This document shows positions 18,809-27,090 of a DNA stretch of 34,020 bases, in pieces. The translations under genes were made by a program, and so were the position numbers. Origin of the DNA: Sphingomonas sp. (lineage in GTDB: Bacteria > Pseudomonadota > Alphaproteobacteria > Sphingomonadales > Sphingomonadaceae); contig NZ_JAPKNM010000007.1 of the NCBI RefSeq assembly GCF_026460985.1, forward strand, positions 1 to 34,020, read 5' to 3'. The notes below the pieces were generated by a model. The model did no database searches and was not told where the DNA came from. It saw nothing but the letters and a program-made list of their open reading frames with translations. Numbering within the stretch: the first letter of the stretch is position 1; every line of letters starts with the position of its first letter.

Positions 18809-19660
18809 TCAGAACTTGAAGCTGGAATCGCTTGGCAGCGCCGAGGCCTGGGCCTTGAGCACGACGGTGATGCGGCGGTTCTCGGCGCGGTCGGGCTGGT
18901 CGGGATAGACCGGGCGCGTGGCGCCCATCGCGACCACTTCGGCGAAGCGGTCCGGCGTGAGGCCCGAGGAAATCAGCGCCGAGCGGGCGGCAAGGGCGCG
19001 CTCGCCCGAGAGGCGCCAATTGGCGTCGCTCTGGCCGCCGGTGCCGTCGGTATGGCCCTCGATCGCGATCTGCGTGCCCGAAGCGCCGAGCTTGGCCGCG
19101 ATCCTGGCGAGCGTCGTGCGCGCATAGGGATTGAGCTCGGCGGTGTTGGCGCGGAACATGGATTGCTGGTCGGTATCCATCAGCGTGATGCGCAGCCCGT
19201 CGCGGCCCGGATCGATCTTGACGTTGCGCCTGGCCTGGCGATCCGGCGACGCGGAATCGAGTGCGACCTGGAGCTCGGAGGCGAGCACGCGCATCGAGGC
19301 GTCGGGAATGCTCGCGGTGCCGCCGCGCGCCGCGCCGGCCACGGCGGCCTCGCTGGTCGGCGTGCCCTTGGCCTCGCTGTCGTCGGTCGACGACTTGCGC
19401 GACCGGCCGCCGGCGCCCTCGGCCGAGCCCTGGAGCGGAGTCGAGGGCGAGCTGTCGCCGATGCTCGGCGAGAAATACTGCGCGAGGCCCTTCAGCCGCT
19501 GCTTGTCGGGGTTCGAGATCAGCCAGAGCAGCATGAAGAAGGCCATCATCGCGGTCACGAAGTCGGCATAGGCGACCTTCCACGCGCCGCCATGATGACC
19601 GCCGGCGACCTTCTTGACCTTCTTGATGATGATCGGGCGGTCGTTGGGGATGCTGGCCAT
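18809..19660 (-). CDS. motB: Flagellar stator protein MotB
   Basis: The product has 283 residues. The single membrane segment VAYADFVTAMMAFFMLLWLIS (29-49) carries the proton-binding Asp33 (equivalent of E. coli D32). A plug/linker of Ser, Ala and Gly follows to about residue 125, then an OmpA-like peptidoglycan-binding domain with IAIEGHTDGTGG, RALAARSAL and NRRITVVL. It forms the ion-conducting stator with MotA, whose gene is seven kilobases away at the head of the same operon. The ATG follows the upstream stop by one base. Confidence 0.95.
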   Translation of the reverse strand: MASIPNDRPIIIKKVKKVAGGHHGGAWKVAYADFVTAMMAFFMLLWLISNPDKQRLKGLAQYFSPSIGDSSPSTPLQGSAEGAGGRSRKSSTDDSEAKGTPTSEAAVAGAARGGTASIPDASMRVLASELQVALDSASPDRQARRNVKIDPGRDGLRITLMDTDQQSMFRANTAELNPYARTTLARIAAKLGASGTQIAIEGHTDGTGGQSDANWRLSGERALAARSALISSGLTPDRFAEVVAMGATRPVYPDQPDRAENRRITVVLKAQASALPSDSSFKF

Positions 19661-19661
19661 G

Positions 19662-19997
19662 TCAGCAGCCTCTCAGCGCCGTTCGCAGCCGGTCCTGCAC
19701 CGCGCCGAGACGGACTTGGCTGATCGCCGAGAGCGAGTCCTCGCCGGCTGCGATGCGCTCGAGCACGTTCACGCACTCGTCGGCGTGCTGGACCAGATAG
19801 TCGAAGGACTGGAGCTGCTCGAGATAGCAATTGGCGAAATGCTCGTCGGCGACGAGCACTTCGGCCAGCCGCTCCAGCATGTCGCGCATCTCACGGAGCT
19901 CGCCGGCGATGACGGTGTGGATCGCGCCCGAATAGGGATCGTAGCCGGGCAGGGGCTGCACCGGAGACGACTGGGCGGGCACGGGCATACACGACAT
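19662..19997 (-). CDS. Small CheT-like protein with a D-x3-Q motif
   Basis: The product has 111 residues, predicted mostly alpha-helical after a Pro-rich start. The ATG at 19997 forms a TGATG overlap with cheD and the stop is one base before motB, so it is surely a translated operon member. Rhizobial che operons have a small gene (cheT) in this place, straight after cheD; CheT of Sinorhizobium meliloti is described, as I recall, as a CheZ-like signal-termination factor. Here D66-Y-L-V-Q70 in the helix LEQLQSFDYLVQHADECV has the D-x3-Q spacing of the CheZ active site. I infer a CheY phosphatase or modulator; overall sequence similarity to CheT cannot be judged here. Confidence 0.6.
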   Translation of the reverse strand: MSCMPVPAQSSPVQPLPGYDPYSGAIHTVIAGELREMRDMLERLAEVLVADEHFANCYLEQLQSFDYLVQHADECVNVLERIAAGEDSLSAISQVRLGAVQDRLRTALRGC

Positions 19998-20521
19998 CAG
20001 AACAGCTCCAGGTCGCCGCCGGCGACCGGCAGGGGCAGGGGTTTGACGGGACGCTCGGGAACGCGCTCCGCGACTTTGGTGCAGCGGCTGCGACCCTCGT
20101 GCGGCAGGAACTCGACCTTGCGGGCCGAGGAGCCGCCGAGATCGCTGTGCGCGACTTCGATGCCCTCGGTCTTCATGAAGCGGTGCGCGAACGCCGCGTT
20201 CGAGGACCCGATCGAGCCGAGCCCCGAGACGATGTTGGCGCCGCCATACAGGTGGGCGCGCAGGCGGTTGCGCATCGCGCCCTTGGCCATCATCCCGTTG
20301 ATCAGGAGCTCCATCGCATGGACGCCGTAGCGCTGCATGTCGCCCGCCGAGACGCGGTGGTCGGCGCTCGGTTCGCCGAGCAGGAAATGGTTCATCCCGC
20401 CCACCTTGGCGACCGGATCGTAAAGGCACGCAGCGACGCAGCTGCCGAGCAGCGTCGATACGACCACGTGCGGCTCGGCCACGATCGCATTCTCTCCCTG
20501 GACGATCGAGACCCGACGCAT
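19997..20521 (-). CDS. cheD: Chemoreceptor glutamine deamidase CheD
   Basis: The product has 174 residues. The catalytic set lies where expected: T23 and C28 in STLLGSCVAACLYDP and H45 in GGMNHFLL, matching T21/C27/H44 of the Thermotoga enzyme. The family block GGANIVSGLGSIGSSN is also present. CheD deamidates Gln to Glu on receptors and tunes their adaptation. The last 30 residues are a Pro/Lys/Arg-rich tail beyond the usual domain. Start and stop each overlap a neighbour by one base. Confidence 0.93.
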   Translation of the reverse strand: MRRVSIVQGENAIVAEPHVVVSTLLGSCVAACLYDPVAKVGGMNHFLLGEPSADHRVSAGDMQRYGVHAMELLINGMMAKGAMRNRLRAHLYGGANIVSGLGSIGSSNAAFAHRFMKTEGIEVAHSDLGGSSARKVEFLPHEGRSRCTKVAERVPERPVKPLPLPVAGGDLELF

Positions 20522-20910
20522 CAGGTCAGCTCGCCGAAGACGCGTTCGATCTTTTCCTTGAGCGCCGCGGGAGCGAAGGGCTTGACGACATAGTTGTTGA
20601 CGCCGAGCGCCGCGGCCTTCTGGACGATCTCCTTGTCGGCCGAACCCGTCAGCATGATGAAGACGGTCTTGCCGATCACGGGATCCCCGCGCACGGCTTC
20701 CAGGAACTGGAGGCCGTCCATCTCGGGCATGTTATAGTCCGAGATGACCAGGTGGACGCGATCGTTCTTGATCGACGAGAGCGCCTCGGGCGCGCTCGCC
20801 TTGTCGCGGACGTCCTTGAACCCCAGGTCCTGCAAGGCGCGACGGATCATCGCACGCATGCTGGTCTGGTCGTCCACGACCATCACCTTGATTGCTGCAG
20901 CAGCAGGCAT
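20521..20910 (-). CDS. cheY: Chemotaxis response regulator CheY (second, CheY2 position)
   Basis: The product has 129 residues, a single receiver domain: acidic pair D13/D14 in VVDDQ, phospho-acceptor D58 in ISDYNMPEMDG, T88 in MLTGS and K110 in VVKPF. It lies between cheB and cheD, the place of CheY2 in rhizobia, which is the main switch-binding CheY there; that role is inferred for this one. It overlaps both neighbours by one base (TGATG). Confidence 0.93.
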   Translation of the reverse strand: MPAAAAIKVMVVDDQTSMRAMIRRALQDLGFKDVRDKASAPEALSSIKNDRVHLVISDYNMPEMDGLQFLEAVRGDPVIGKTVFIMLTGSADKEIVQKAAALGVNNYVVKPFAPAALKEKIERVFGELT

Positions 20911-21944
20911 CAGACGCTCCCAACCTTCTCACGGCATGCCTTGAGGATCGCCTCGGGCATGGCAGACAAACCAACTTCCTTCTCGACCGCCCCGACTTCC
21001 TGCGCTGCGCGGGGCATGCCCCAGACGACGCAGGTCTCGCGGCTCTGGCCGAGCGTGCGGGCACCCGACCGGCGCATCGCCAGCAGGCCTTCCGCGCCAT
21101 CCCTTCCCATCCCGGTCAGGATCGCCCCGACCGCCGCAGCGCCGAGCGGCGCAACCGAATGGAACAGGACATCGACCGAGGGACGATGTCCGGTGACGAG
21201 ATCGCCGGGACGCAGCTTGATGCGCCCGGCAATGCCGCCGGACAGCTCCATGTGCATCGCGCCCCCAGGTGCAATATAGACGGTTCCAGGCTGGACCGGC
21301 GCGCCTTCCGTTGCTTCTACGACACGAACGCGACATTCGGCGTCGAGCCGCTGTGCGAAGCTGCGCGTGAACGCCGCCGGCATGTGCTGGACGATCAGCA
21401 CCGGCGGGCAATCGGCGGGCAGCGCGGGCAGCAGCGAGAACAGTGCCTCGACGCCGCCGGTGGACGAACCGATCGCGATCAGCTTGCCCACGCCGCCGCC
21501 GGCGACGCTGGGCTGCTCCGGCAGCCGCTGGTTGCCCGCACGCACCACCGAGCGCGCGGCGGTCTTGACCTTCTCGCACAACAGGGTGGCGTCGCGCTCG
21601 ATGTCCTCGGGCGTGCCGCTCGGCTTGGTGACATAGTCCACCGCGCCGAGGCGGAGCGCCTCGATCGTCACTTCTGCGCCGCGCGCGGTGAGCGTCGAGC
21701 ACATCACCACCGGCATCGGCCGGAGGCGCATGATGCGCTCGAGGAAGGACAGGCCGTCCATTCCCGGCATCTCGACGTCGAGCGTCAGCACGTCGGGGTT
21801 GAGCGTCTTGATCATGTCCCGCGCCGCGAATGGCTCGGGCGCCATGCCGACCACCTCGATCTCGGGATCCGCCGAAAGCATGCGCTTCAGCGTCGCGCGC
21901 ATCGAGGCGCTGTCGTCTACGATGAGTGTCCTTACCGGCTTCAT
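20910..21944 (-). CDS. cheB: Chemoreceptor methylesterase CheB
   Basis: The product has 344 residues. The N-terminal receiver has D56 in TLDVEMPGMDG; a linker follows at about 125-150; the C-terminal esterase has the triad S161 (IGSSTGG), H187 (VQHMP) and D282 (GMGRDG), close to S164/H190/D286 of the enteric enzyme. It removes methyl groups from receptors and is activated by CheA. The start overlaps the cheR stop by 4 nt (ATGA). Confidence 0.96.
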   Translation of the reverse strand: MKPVRTLIVDDSASMRATLKRMLSADPEIEVVGMAPEPFAARDMIKTLNPDVLTLDVEMPGMDGLSFLERIMRLRPMPVVMCSTLTARGAEVTIEALRLGAVDYVTKPSGTPEDIERDATLLCEKVKTAARSVVRAGNQRLPEQPSVAGGGVGKLIAIGSSTGGVEALFSLLPALPADCPPVLIVQHMPAAFTRSFAQRLDAECRVRVVEATEGAPVQPGTVYIAPGGAMHMELSGGIAGRIKLRPGDLVTGHRPSVDVLFHSVAPLGAAAVGAILTGMGRDGAEGLLAMRRSGARTLGQSRETCVVWGMPRAAQEVGAVEKEVGLSAMPEAILKACREKVGSV

Positions 21945-22819
21945 CCCCGGGTCTCCGGCTTGGCGTAAATGGTATGGCCGATCGAACGCATCCGGCTCGC
22001 CGCCGGGCCGATCAGACGTTCGGAATGGCCGATGTACAGGTGCCCGCCATGCGCGAGCTGGCTGACGAACCGCTCCTCTAGCTCCTCCTTCGCGGGATCG
22101 CCGAAATAGATCATCACGTTGCGGCAGAAGATCACGTCATAGGCGGCCTTGAGCGGCCACTTCTCGAACAGGTTCAGTACCCGCGCGGTGACCAGCTGGC
22201 GCGCTTCCTCGGCCATGACGAAGCCGCCCGGCGCGCGGCGCATCCAAGTGCTGCGATACGGCTCGGGCACGCCCGCGGCGACGCTGTCCGCATAGAAGCC
22301 GCGCTGGACCGATTCCACCACGTGCGGCGCGATGTCGGTCGCGAGCAGGCGGACGTCGGCGTGGCGCAGCCAGGTCGCGGACGTGCGGTCCGGCCCGAGC
22401 AGGCACATCGCGATCGTGTAGACTTCCTCGCCCGACGAGCATCCCGCCGACCAGATCCGCACCGGCCCCTGCTTGCGCTTCAGAGCGGGAATGACGGTGT
22501 CGCGGAAATGATCGAAGTGATGCGGCTCGCGGAAGAAATGCGTGTGGTTGGTGGTCAGCGCCACCACCATCGCATGCCGTTCCTCGGCATCCGACTGGAC
22601 CAGTGCGACATATTCGGAGAAGCGGCTGAGGCCGTATTCGCGCAGCCGCCGCGCGAGGCGGGACTGGACGAGCGTGGTCTTGGCCGCGGTGAGTTCGATC
22701 CGCGCGTCGCTGTGCATGATTGCGGCGATCGCGGCGAAATCGCGGGGCGAGAGCTCCGCATTTGCCGCCGCCATCGCGCTGCCGCCGGCGAGCGCCGGGG
22801 CGCCCCCGGCGGGGCTCAC
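21941..22819 (-). CDS. cheR: Chemoreceptor methyltransferase CheR
   Basis: I chose the GTG at 22819 because it overlaps the cheW stop as GTGA, the pattern used at other joints of this operon; this gives 292 residues. An ATG at 22774 would give 277 residues and lacks a good ribosome site too. Features are the N-terminal CheR helices (LREYGLSRFSEYVALV), NHTHFFREPHHF, the SAM-binding loop IWSAGCSSGEEVYTIAM, and FCRNVMIYFGDPAKEELEERF. It methylates receptor Glu residues. Confidence 0.94.
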   Translation of the reverse strand: MSPAGGAPALAGGSAMAAANAELSPRDFAAIAAIMHSDARIELTAAKTTLVQSRLARRLREYGLSRFSEYVALVQSDAEERHAMVVALTTNHTHFFREPHHFDHFRDTVIPALKRKQGPVRIWSAGCSSGEEVYTIAMCLLGPDRTSATWLRHADVRLLATDIAPHVVESVQRGFYADSVAAGVPEPYRSTWMRRAPGGFVMAEEARQLVTARVLNLFEKWPLKAAYDVIFCRNVMIYFGDPAKEELEERFVSQLAHGGHLYIGHSERLIGPAASRMRSIGHTIYAKPETRG

Positions 22820-23310
22820 GCGGCCATGTCCAGATGCTTGGTGAGGCTCAGCGCGTCGAGATCGAGCAGCAGCACCATCGTGCCGTTCTCGTCCCGCGTG
22901 CCGTCCTTGGCGCGCGTGGTGATGCGCACCAGGCCGTCGATCACGCTCGCCTCGATCGTCTCGACCTCGGGGGCCGGCTGGATCTCGCTGCGGTTGATCG
23001 CGACGATGTCGTTGACTTCGTCGACGAGGAAGCCGGCCTGCTTGCCCGCGATGTTGACCACGAGGATACACGAGCGCGCATGGATCGCGCTCGGCTCCCA
23101 GCCCAGCCGCTCGGCGAGGCCGACGACCGGGATGACGTTGCCGCGCAGGTTGCTCACGCCCTTGATGAAGCTCGGCACGTTGGGGAGCGGGGTCGGCTCG
23201 TCCCATTCGCGGATCTCGATGAGCGCGCGCATGTCGATGCCGAAGGTCTGCTTGCCCAGCGTGAAGGTGACGATCTTGCAGTCGCTGGCGGTTTCAGTGG
23301 TGGTGGTCAT
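22816..23310 (-). CDS. cheW: Chemotaxis coupling protein CheW
   Basis: The product has 164 residues and a single CheW domain: IVTFTLGKQTFGIDMRALIEIRE, SFIKGVSNLRGNVIPVVGLAERLG, and GFLVDEVNDIVAI. It links receptors to CheA. The ATG at 23310 overlaps the cheA stop by 4 nt and the TGA overlaps the cheR GTG. Confidence 0.95.
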   Translation of the reverse strand: MTTTTETASDCKIVTFTLGKQTFGIDMRALIEIREWDEPTPLPNVPSFIKGVSNLRGNVIPVVGLAERLGWEPSAIHARSCILVVNIAGKQAGFLVDEVNDIVAINRSEIQPAPEVETIEASVIDGLVRITTRAKDGTRDENGTMVLLLDLDALSLTKHLDMAA

Positions 23311-25472
23311 GCTGCCAGTCCTTTGGGGGTGTAGCGGGAGGGAGAGGCGACGAGCGCCTCGATATCGAGGATGAGCGCGATCGAGCCGTCGCCGAGGATG
23401 GTGGCGCCGCCCAGCCCGCGGATCGGGTGGAGGTTCTGGTCGAGGCTCTTGATCACGACCTCGCGGCGATCGTCGATGGTGTCGACGACTAGGCCGACCT
23501 TGCCGGAGCCTTCGCTTTCCACGATCACCACCAGAGAGTCCTCGATGGCGCGGTCGTCATTGAGACCGAAGATCTCGGTCGCGCGCTTCACGGGGACATA
23601 TTCGCCGCGCATGTCGATAACTTCCGTATCGGGCGACGTGCGCTTGACCTGGCCCGGCTCGGGCTGGACGGTCTCGAGCACGTGCGCGAGCGGCAGCACG
23701 AAGCGCTGGCCGGCGAGCCGGACGATCATGCCGTCGAGGATCGCGAGCGTCAGCGGCAGGATCATCGTGAAGGTCGTGCCTTCGCCGGGGACCGAATGGA
23801 TCTCGACGCGGCCGCCGAGCGCCTCGACGTTCGAGCGCACCACGTCCATGCCGACGCCGCGGCCCGAGATGTTCGAGATCGTCTCCGCGGTCGAGAAGCC
23901 CGGCGCGCAGATCAGCTGGTCGATCTCCTCGTTCGAGAGGATCGCGTCGGGCGAGATGATGCCCTTCTCGATCGCCTTGGCCTTGACCCGCTCGCGGTTG
24001 ATGCCGCGGCCATCGTCCTGGACGCGGACGAAGATGCGCGCGCCCTTCTGCTCGGCGGAGAGCTTGATCGTGCCCGCAGGCGACTTGCCCGCGGCGATGC
24101 GCTCCTCGGCGCTCTCGAGGCCATGGTCCGCGGCGTTGCGGATCATGTGGGTGAGCGGGTCGCCGATCTTCTCGATCACGCCCTTGTCGACTTCGGTCGT
24201 CTCGCCGACGGTCTCGAGCTCGATCTGCTTGCCGGTCTCGGCCGAGAGGTCGCGCAGCATGCGCGGCACGCGGCTGAAGGCCTGCTTGATCGGCTGCGCG
24301 CGCAGCGACATGACATTGTCCTGGATCTGGCGCGTGAGGCGCGCCAGCTCGGGCAATTCGACGCGCTGGCGGTCGGCGGGCGACAGCCGATCGGCTAGGA
24401 TCGAGTTGCGGATCACCAGCTCGCCGACGAGGTTGAGCAGCAGATCGAGCTTCGACAGGTCGACGCGGATCGTCTGCGAGGCTTCGGTGGCGGGCTTGGG
24501 CGCGGCGGTCTCCGCCGGCGCCGGAGCAGCGGCGATCGCCGCCACGACCTGCTGGACCTGCGCGGTGAGATCCTCGATCGAGGCGGTGATCGGCTCGAAC
24601 GGGATGATATCGGCCTCGATCGGCGTGAACTCGGGCTCGGCTTCCGCTGCCGGGGCAGGGACCTCGGCCTCGGTGCGCGTCACTTCGACGAGCGAATCCG
24701 GCGCGACGAAATCGAAGCAGTCGGTGATGTCGTTCTCGGGAACGTCGCCCGGCATGCTCAGCACCCAGGTGAAATAGGCGTCCTCGGGATCGAGATCGCG
24801 CAGCGGCGGCACGTCCGACACGTCGACCGATTCGATCGTGGCGCCGAGCGTCTCGAGCTCGCGGATGATCAGCAGCGGCTCGCCGGCATTGGCGAGCGCC
24901 GCGCGCGACGGCTTGAACCGGATCGTCCAGACCGCGGCCGCGGTTTCGGCGGGCGCATCGAAATCGTCGAGCGAGAAGGCGACCGGGGTGAAGCCGAATT
25001 CGTCCTCGGCCGGAGCGGCGGGCGCTTCGACGGCCGGTGCGGGCGCAGGCGCGGCGGGAGCGGGCGCGCCGGCATCGTCGGCGACGCCCTTGTCGGCGAG
25101 CACCTTCTCGAGCGCGGCGAGCGCGGCGGCGTCGTTGGGACGCGGCGCCAGGCCCTTGGCGGTCTCGACATGGTCCGACAGCACGTCGAACGAGCTCAGC
25201 ATCACCTTGATGACGCCGGGGGTGGGGACGATCTTGCCCGCGCGCACTTCGTCGAGCACGTTCTCGAACTTGTGCGCGAAGGCGGTCAGATCGGCATGGC
25301 CGAACGCGCCGGCGCCGCCCTTGATCGAATGGACCGCGCGGAACACGCCGGCGATCGTCTCGGCCGAGACGTCGCCCGCCTGCATCGCCGAGAGGCCCTG
25401 CTCGGCGGTGGTGAGGCCCTCAGTGCATTCTTCGAAGAAGATTGCCTGGATCTCGTCGAGTTCCTCGCTCAC
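23307..25472 (-). CDS. cheA: Chemotaxis histidine kinase CheA
   Basis: With the GTG at 25472 (GTGA overlap with cheY; TTG at 25478 is the alternative) the product has 721 residues. P1 carries His48 in VHSIKGGAGAFGH. A long Ala/Pro/Glu-rich linker (about 130-165) leads to a P2-like region, followed by another Ala/Pro linker, P3 dimerisation (LDLLLNLVGELVIRNSIL), the P4 kinase (N box HMIRNAADHGLES, G1 DDGRGINRERV, FSTAETISNISGRGVGMDVV, G2 GEGTTFTMILPLTLAI) and the P5 CheW-like domain. It phosphorylates the CheY proteins and CheB. Confidence 0.95.
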   Translation of the reverse strand: MSEELDEIQAIFFEECTEGLTTAEQGLSAMQAGDVSAETIAGVFRAVHSIKGGAGAFGHADLTAFAHKFENVLDEVRAGKIVPTPGVIKVMLSSFDVLSDHVETAKGLAPRPNDAAALAALEKVLADKGVADDAGAPAPAAPAPAPAVEAPAAPAEDEFGFTPVAFSLDDFDAPAETAAAVWTIRFKPSRAALANAGEPLLIIRELETLGATIESVDVSDVPPLRDLDPEDAYFTWVLSMPGDVPENDITDCFDFVAPDSLVEVTRTEAEVPAPAAEAEPEFTPIEADIIPFEPITASIEDLTAQVQQVVAAIAAAPAPAETAAPKPATEASQTIRVDLSKLDLLLNLVGELVIRNSILADRLSPADRQRVELPELARLTRQIQDNVMSLRAQPIKQAFSRVPRMLRDLSAETGKQIELETVGETTEVDKGVIEKIGDPLTHMIRNAADHGLESAEERIAAGKSPAGTIKLSAEQKGARIFVRVQDDGRGINRERVKAKAIEKGIISPDAILSNEEIDQLICAPGFSTAETISNISGRGVGMDVVRSNVEALGGRVEIHSVPGEGTTFTMILPLTLAILDGMIVRLAGQRFVLPLAHVLETVQPEPGQVKRTSPDTEVIDMRGEYVPVKRATEIFGLNDDRAIEDSLVVIVESEGSGKVGLVVDTIDDRREVVIKSLDQNLHPIRGLGGATILGDGSIALILDIEALVASPSRYTPKGLAA

Positions 25473-25834
25473 GGACAAACGCGGCGGATCGCCGCCCCCA
25501 GCTTGGTCGCCTCGAAGGGCTTGGTGATCCAGCCGGTCGCGCCGGCCGAGCGGGCGCGGGCCTTCTTCTCGTCCGAGAATTCGGTCGAGAGGACGAGGAT
25601 CGGCGTGCCCCGGAAGTCATGCTCGGCGCGCACCGCCTCGATCAGCTCGAAGCCGTCCATCTTGGGCATGTTGATGTCGGTGATCAGCAGGTCGGGCTTC
25701 ACCTCGTGCATGCGCTCGAGGCCGTGCTGGCCGTCATTGGCGCTTTCGATGCGATAGCCCTGCGCGGTCAGCGAGGTCTTGAGCAGCATGCGCATGCTCG
25801 CCGAGTCATCGACGGTAAGGATCAACTTGCTCAC
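25469..25834 (-). CDS. cheY: Chemotaxis response regulator CheY (first, CheY1 position)
   Basis: The product has 121 residues, a single receiver domain with D53 (ITDINMPKMDG), T84 (LSTEFS) and K105 (ITKPF). The GTG start at 25834 overlaps the STAS gene stop as GTGA. It lies between the STAS gene and cheA, the place of CheY1 in rhizobia, which there acts mainly as a phosphate sink; that role is inferred. Confidence 0.93.
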   Translation of the reverse strand: MSKLILTVDDSASMRMLLKTSLTAQGYRIESANDGQHGLERMHEVKPDLLITDINMPKMDGFELIEAVRAEHDFRGTPILVLSTEFSDEKKARARSAGATGWITKPFEATKLGAAIRRVCP

Positions 25835-26148
25835 TGGACGTCTCCGGTTTCGAGTCCGATCGCGTCCGCCAGGCGGCAGCTGGTCACGCGATTGACGAAG
25901 GCTTGGCTGGGATTGGCGATGCGGAAGCCCTGGCCGTTGGCCAGCGCCTCGTTGCGCGCGGCGACGAGCAGCTGGAGCACGGCCTGGCCGACGCTCTCGA
26001 CTTCCGACGCATCGACTTCGATGACGTCGTCGAGATCGGCGGCCAGGACGAAGCGGATGCGCAGGTCTTCCGCGGTGACGGTCGTGCCGTGTGCCGGCAG
26101 GCGCAGCGAGCGCTCATCCGCCTCAGGCAGTGGCAGGGTTGAGTCCAT
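25831..26148 (-). CDS. STAS-domain protein in the CheS position
   Basis: The product has 105 residues. I chose the ATG at 26148 (GAGGCG 6 nt upstream); the frame is open to 26196 inside motA but with no ribosome site. The pattern RFVLAADLDDVIEVDASEVESVGQAVLQLLVAARNEALANGQGFRI and the C-terminal helix fit a STAS/MlaB-type fold, with Ser in the place of the antisigma-antagonist phosphosite region (EVESVGQA). In rhizobia the gene at this place encodes CheS, which binds CheA and speeds CheY1 dephosphorylation. The gene overlaps motA by 26 nt. Confidence 0.75.
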   Translation of the reverse strand: MDSTLPLPEADERSLRLPAHGTTVTAEDLRIRFVLAADLDDVIEVDASEVESVGQAVLQLLVAARNEALANGQGFRIANPSQAFVNRVTSCRLADAIGLETGDVQ

Positions 26149-27007
26149 TTTTCGCCTCGTCGAGTGCAGTTTCGAGTTGCTGGAAGCTCGGCGCATAGGC
26201 CGAGGGCGTCATGCGCCGGGCGATCTCGATCGCGACCTGCACCGGCTGGTTCTGGGCGTAGGCGACGATCGCGGTCTTCGCGATGAAGAAGGGCTTCGAA
26301 TCCGCCTCGATCGTCTCCATCAGCTTCGCGGCGAGCGGGCCGACGACGCAGTAGGAGAGGAGCACGCCGAGGAAGGTGCCGACCAGCGCGCCGCCGATCA
26401 TCGCGCCGAGGATCTCGGTCGGCTGGTCGATCGAGCCCATCGTCTTGATGACGCCGAGCACCGCGGCGACGATGCCGATCGCGGGAAGGCCGTCGGCCAT
26501 GATCTGGAGCGCGTGCTGCGGGCCCGATTCCTCGTGGTGATGCTTCTCGATGTCCGCTTCCATCGCGGCCTCGAGCTGATGCGGGTCCTCGAAATTGACC
26601 GTCATCATCCGCAGATAATCGCAGATGAACTCGACCAGGTGATGATCCTTGAGCAGGCGCGGATAGGGCTTGAAGAGCTCGCTTTCCTCAGGGTTGTCGA
26701 GATGCGGCTCGAGCGCAGTGGCGCCGCCCTTGCGGAAGGTCGACAGCACGCCGAACAGCAGGGTCAGCAGGTCCTTATAGTCCTGCGCCTTCCAGCGGCC
26801 GCCCTTGAAGGCGCGCATGACGCCGCCGCCGGCCTTCTTGATCGTCGCCATCGAGTTGGAGACGATGAATGCGCCGATCGCCGCACCTGCGATCGCCATC
26901 ATCTCGTGCGGCAGCGCGTGCAGGATGATGTCCATCTTCCCGCCAGCCAGGATGAAGCTGCCGAAGACGCATCCGAGGATGATAATGAAACCAACGCCGT
27001 TCAGCAT
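26123..27007 (-). CDS. motA: Flagellar stator protein MotA
   Basis: The product has 294 residues, the usual length. Four membrane segments lie at about 3-22, 34-52, 170-192 and 202-222. The cytoplasmic loop has the charged pair of the rotor-contact region (STFRKGGATALEPHL), and the channel prolines are in ADGLPAIGIVAAVLG and VVGPLAAKL. It is the first gene of the chemotaxis operon, with a TATAAT box 37 nt upstream of the ATG. It partners with MotB, encoded near the end of the operon. Confidence 0.96.
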   Translation of the reverse strand: MLNGVGFIIILGCVFGSFILAGGKMDIILHALPHEMMAIAGAAIGAFIVSNSMATIKKAGGGVMRAFKGGRWKAQDYKDLLTLLFGVLSTFRKGGATALEPHLDNPEESELFKPYPRLLKDHHLVEFICDYLRMMTVNFEDPHQLEAAMEADIEKHHHEESGPQHALQIMADGLPAIGIVAAVLGVIKTMGSIDQPTEILGAMIGGALVGTFLGVLLSYCVVGPLAAKLMETIEADSKPFFIAKTAIVAYAQNQPVQVAIEIARRMTPSAYAPSFQQLETALDEAKNGLNPATA

Positions 27008-27043
27008 GGTCGTGCCGCTTTTCTTTCTCTGGTATTTCCAGAA

Positions 27044-27054
27044 TTATAGGAAGG
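27044..27054 (-). promoter_or_regulatory. motA promoter -10 region, motif CTTCCTATAAT
   Basis: On the minus strand CTTCCTATAAT contains a perfect TATAAT (27049-27044), placing the transcript start about 30 nt before the motA ATG. There is no recognisable -35 hexamer 16-19 nt upstream. The same 11-nt core occurs before the HAD gene and flaF. Confidence 0.5.
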
Positions 27055-27090
27055 ATTCGGCGGGTCGCGTTGTGCCGCGATCCGATTTGT

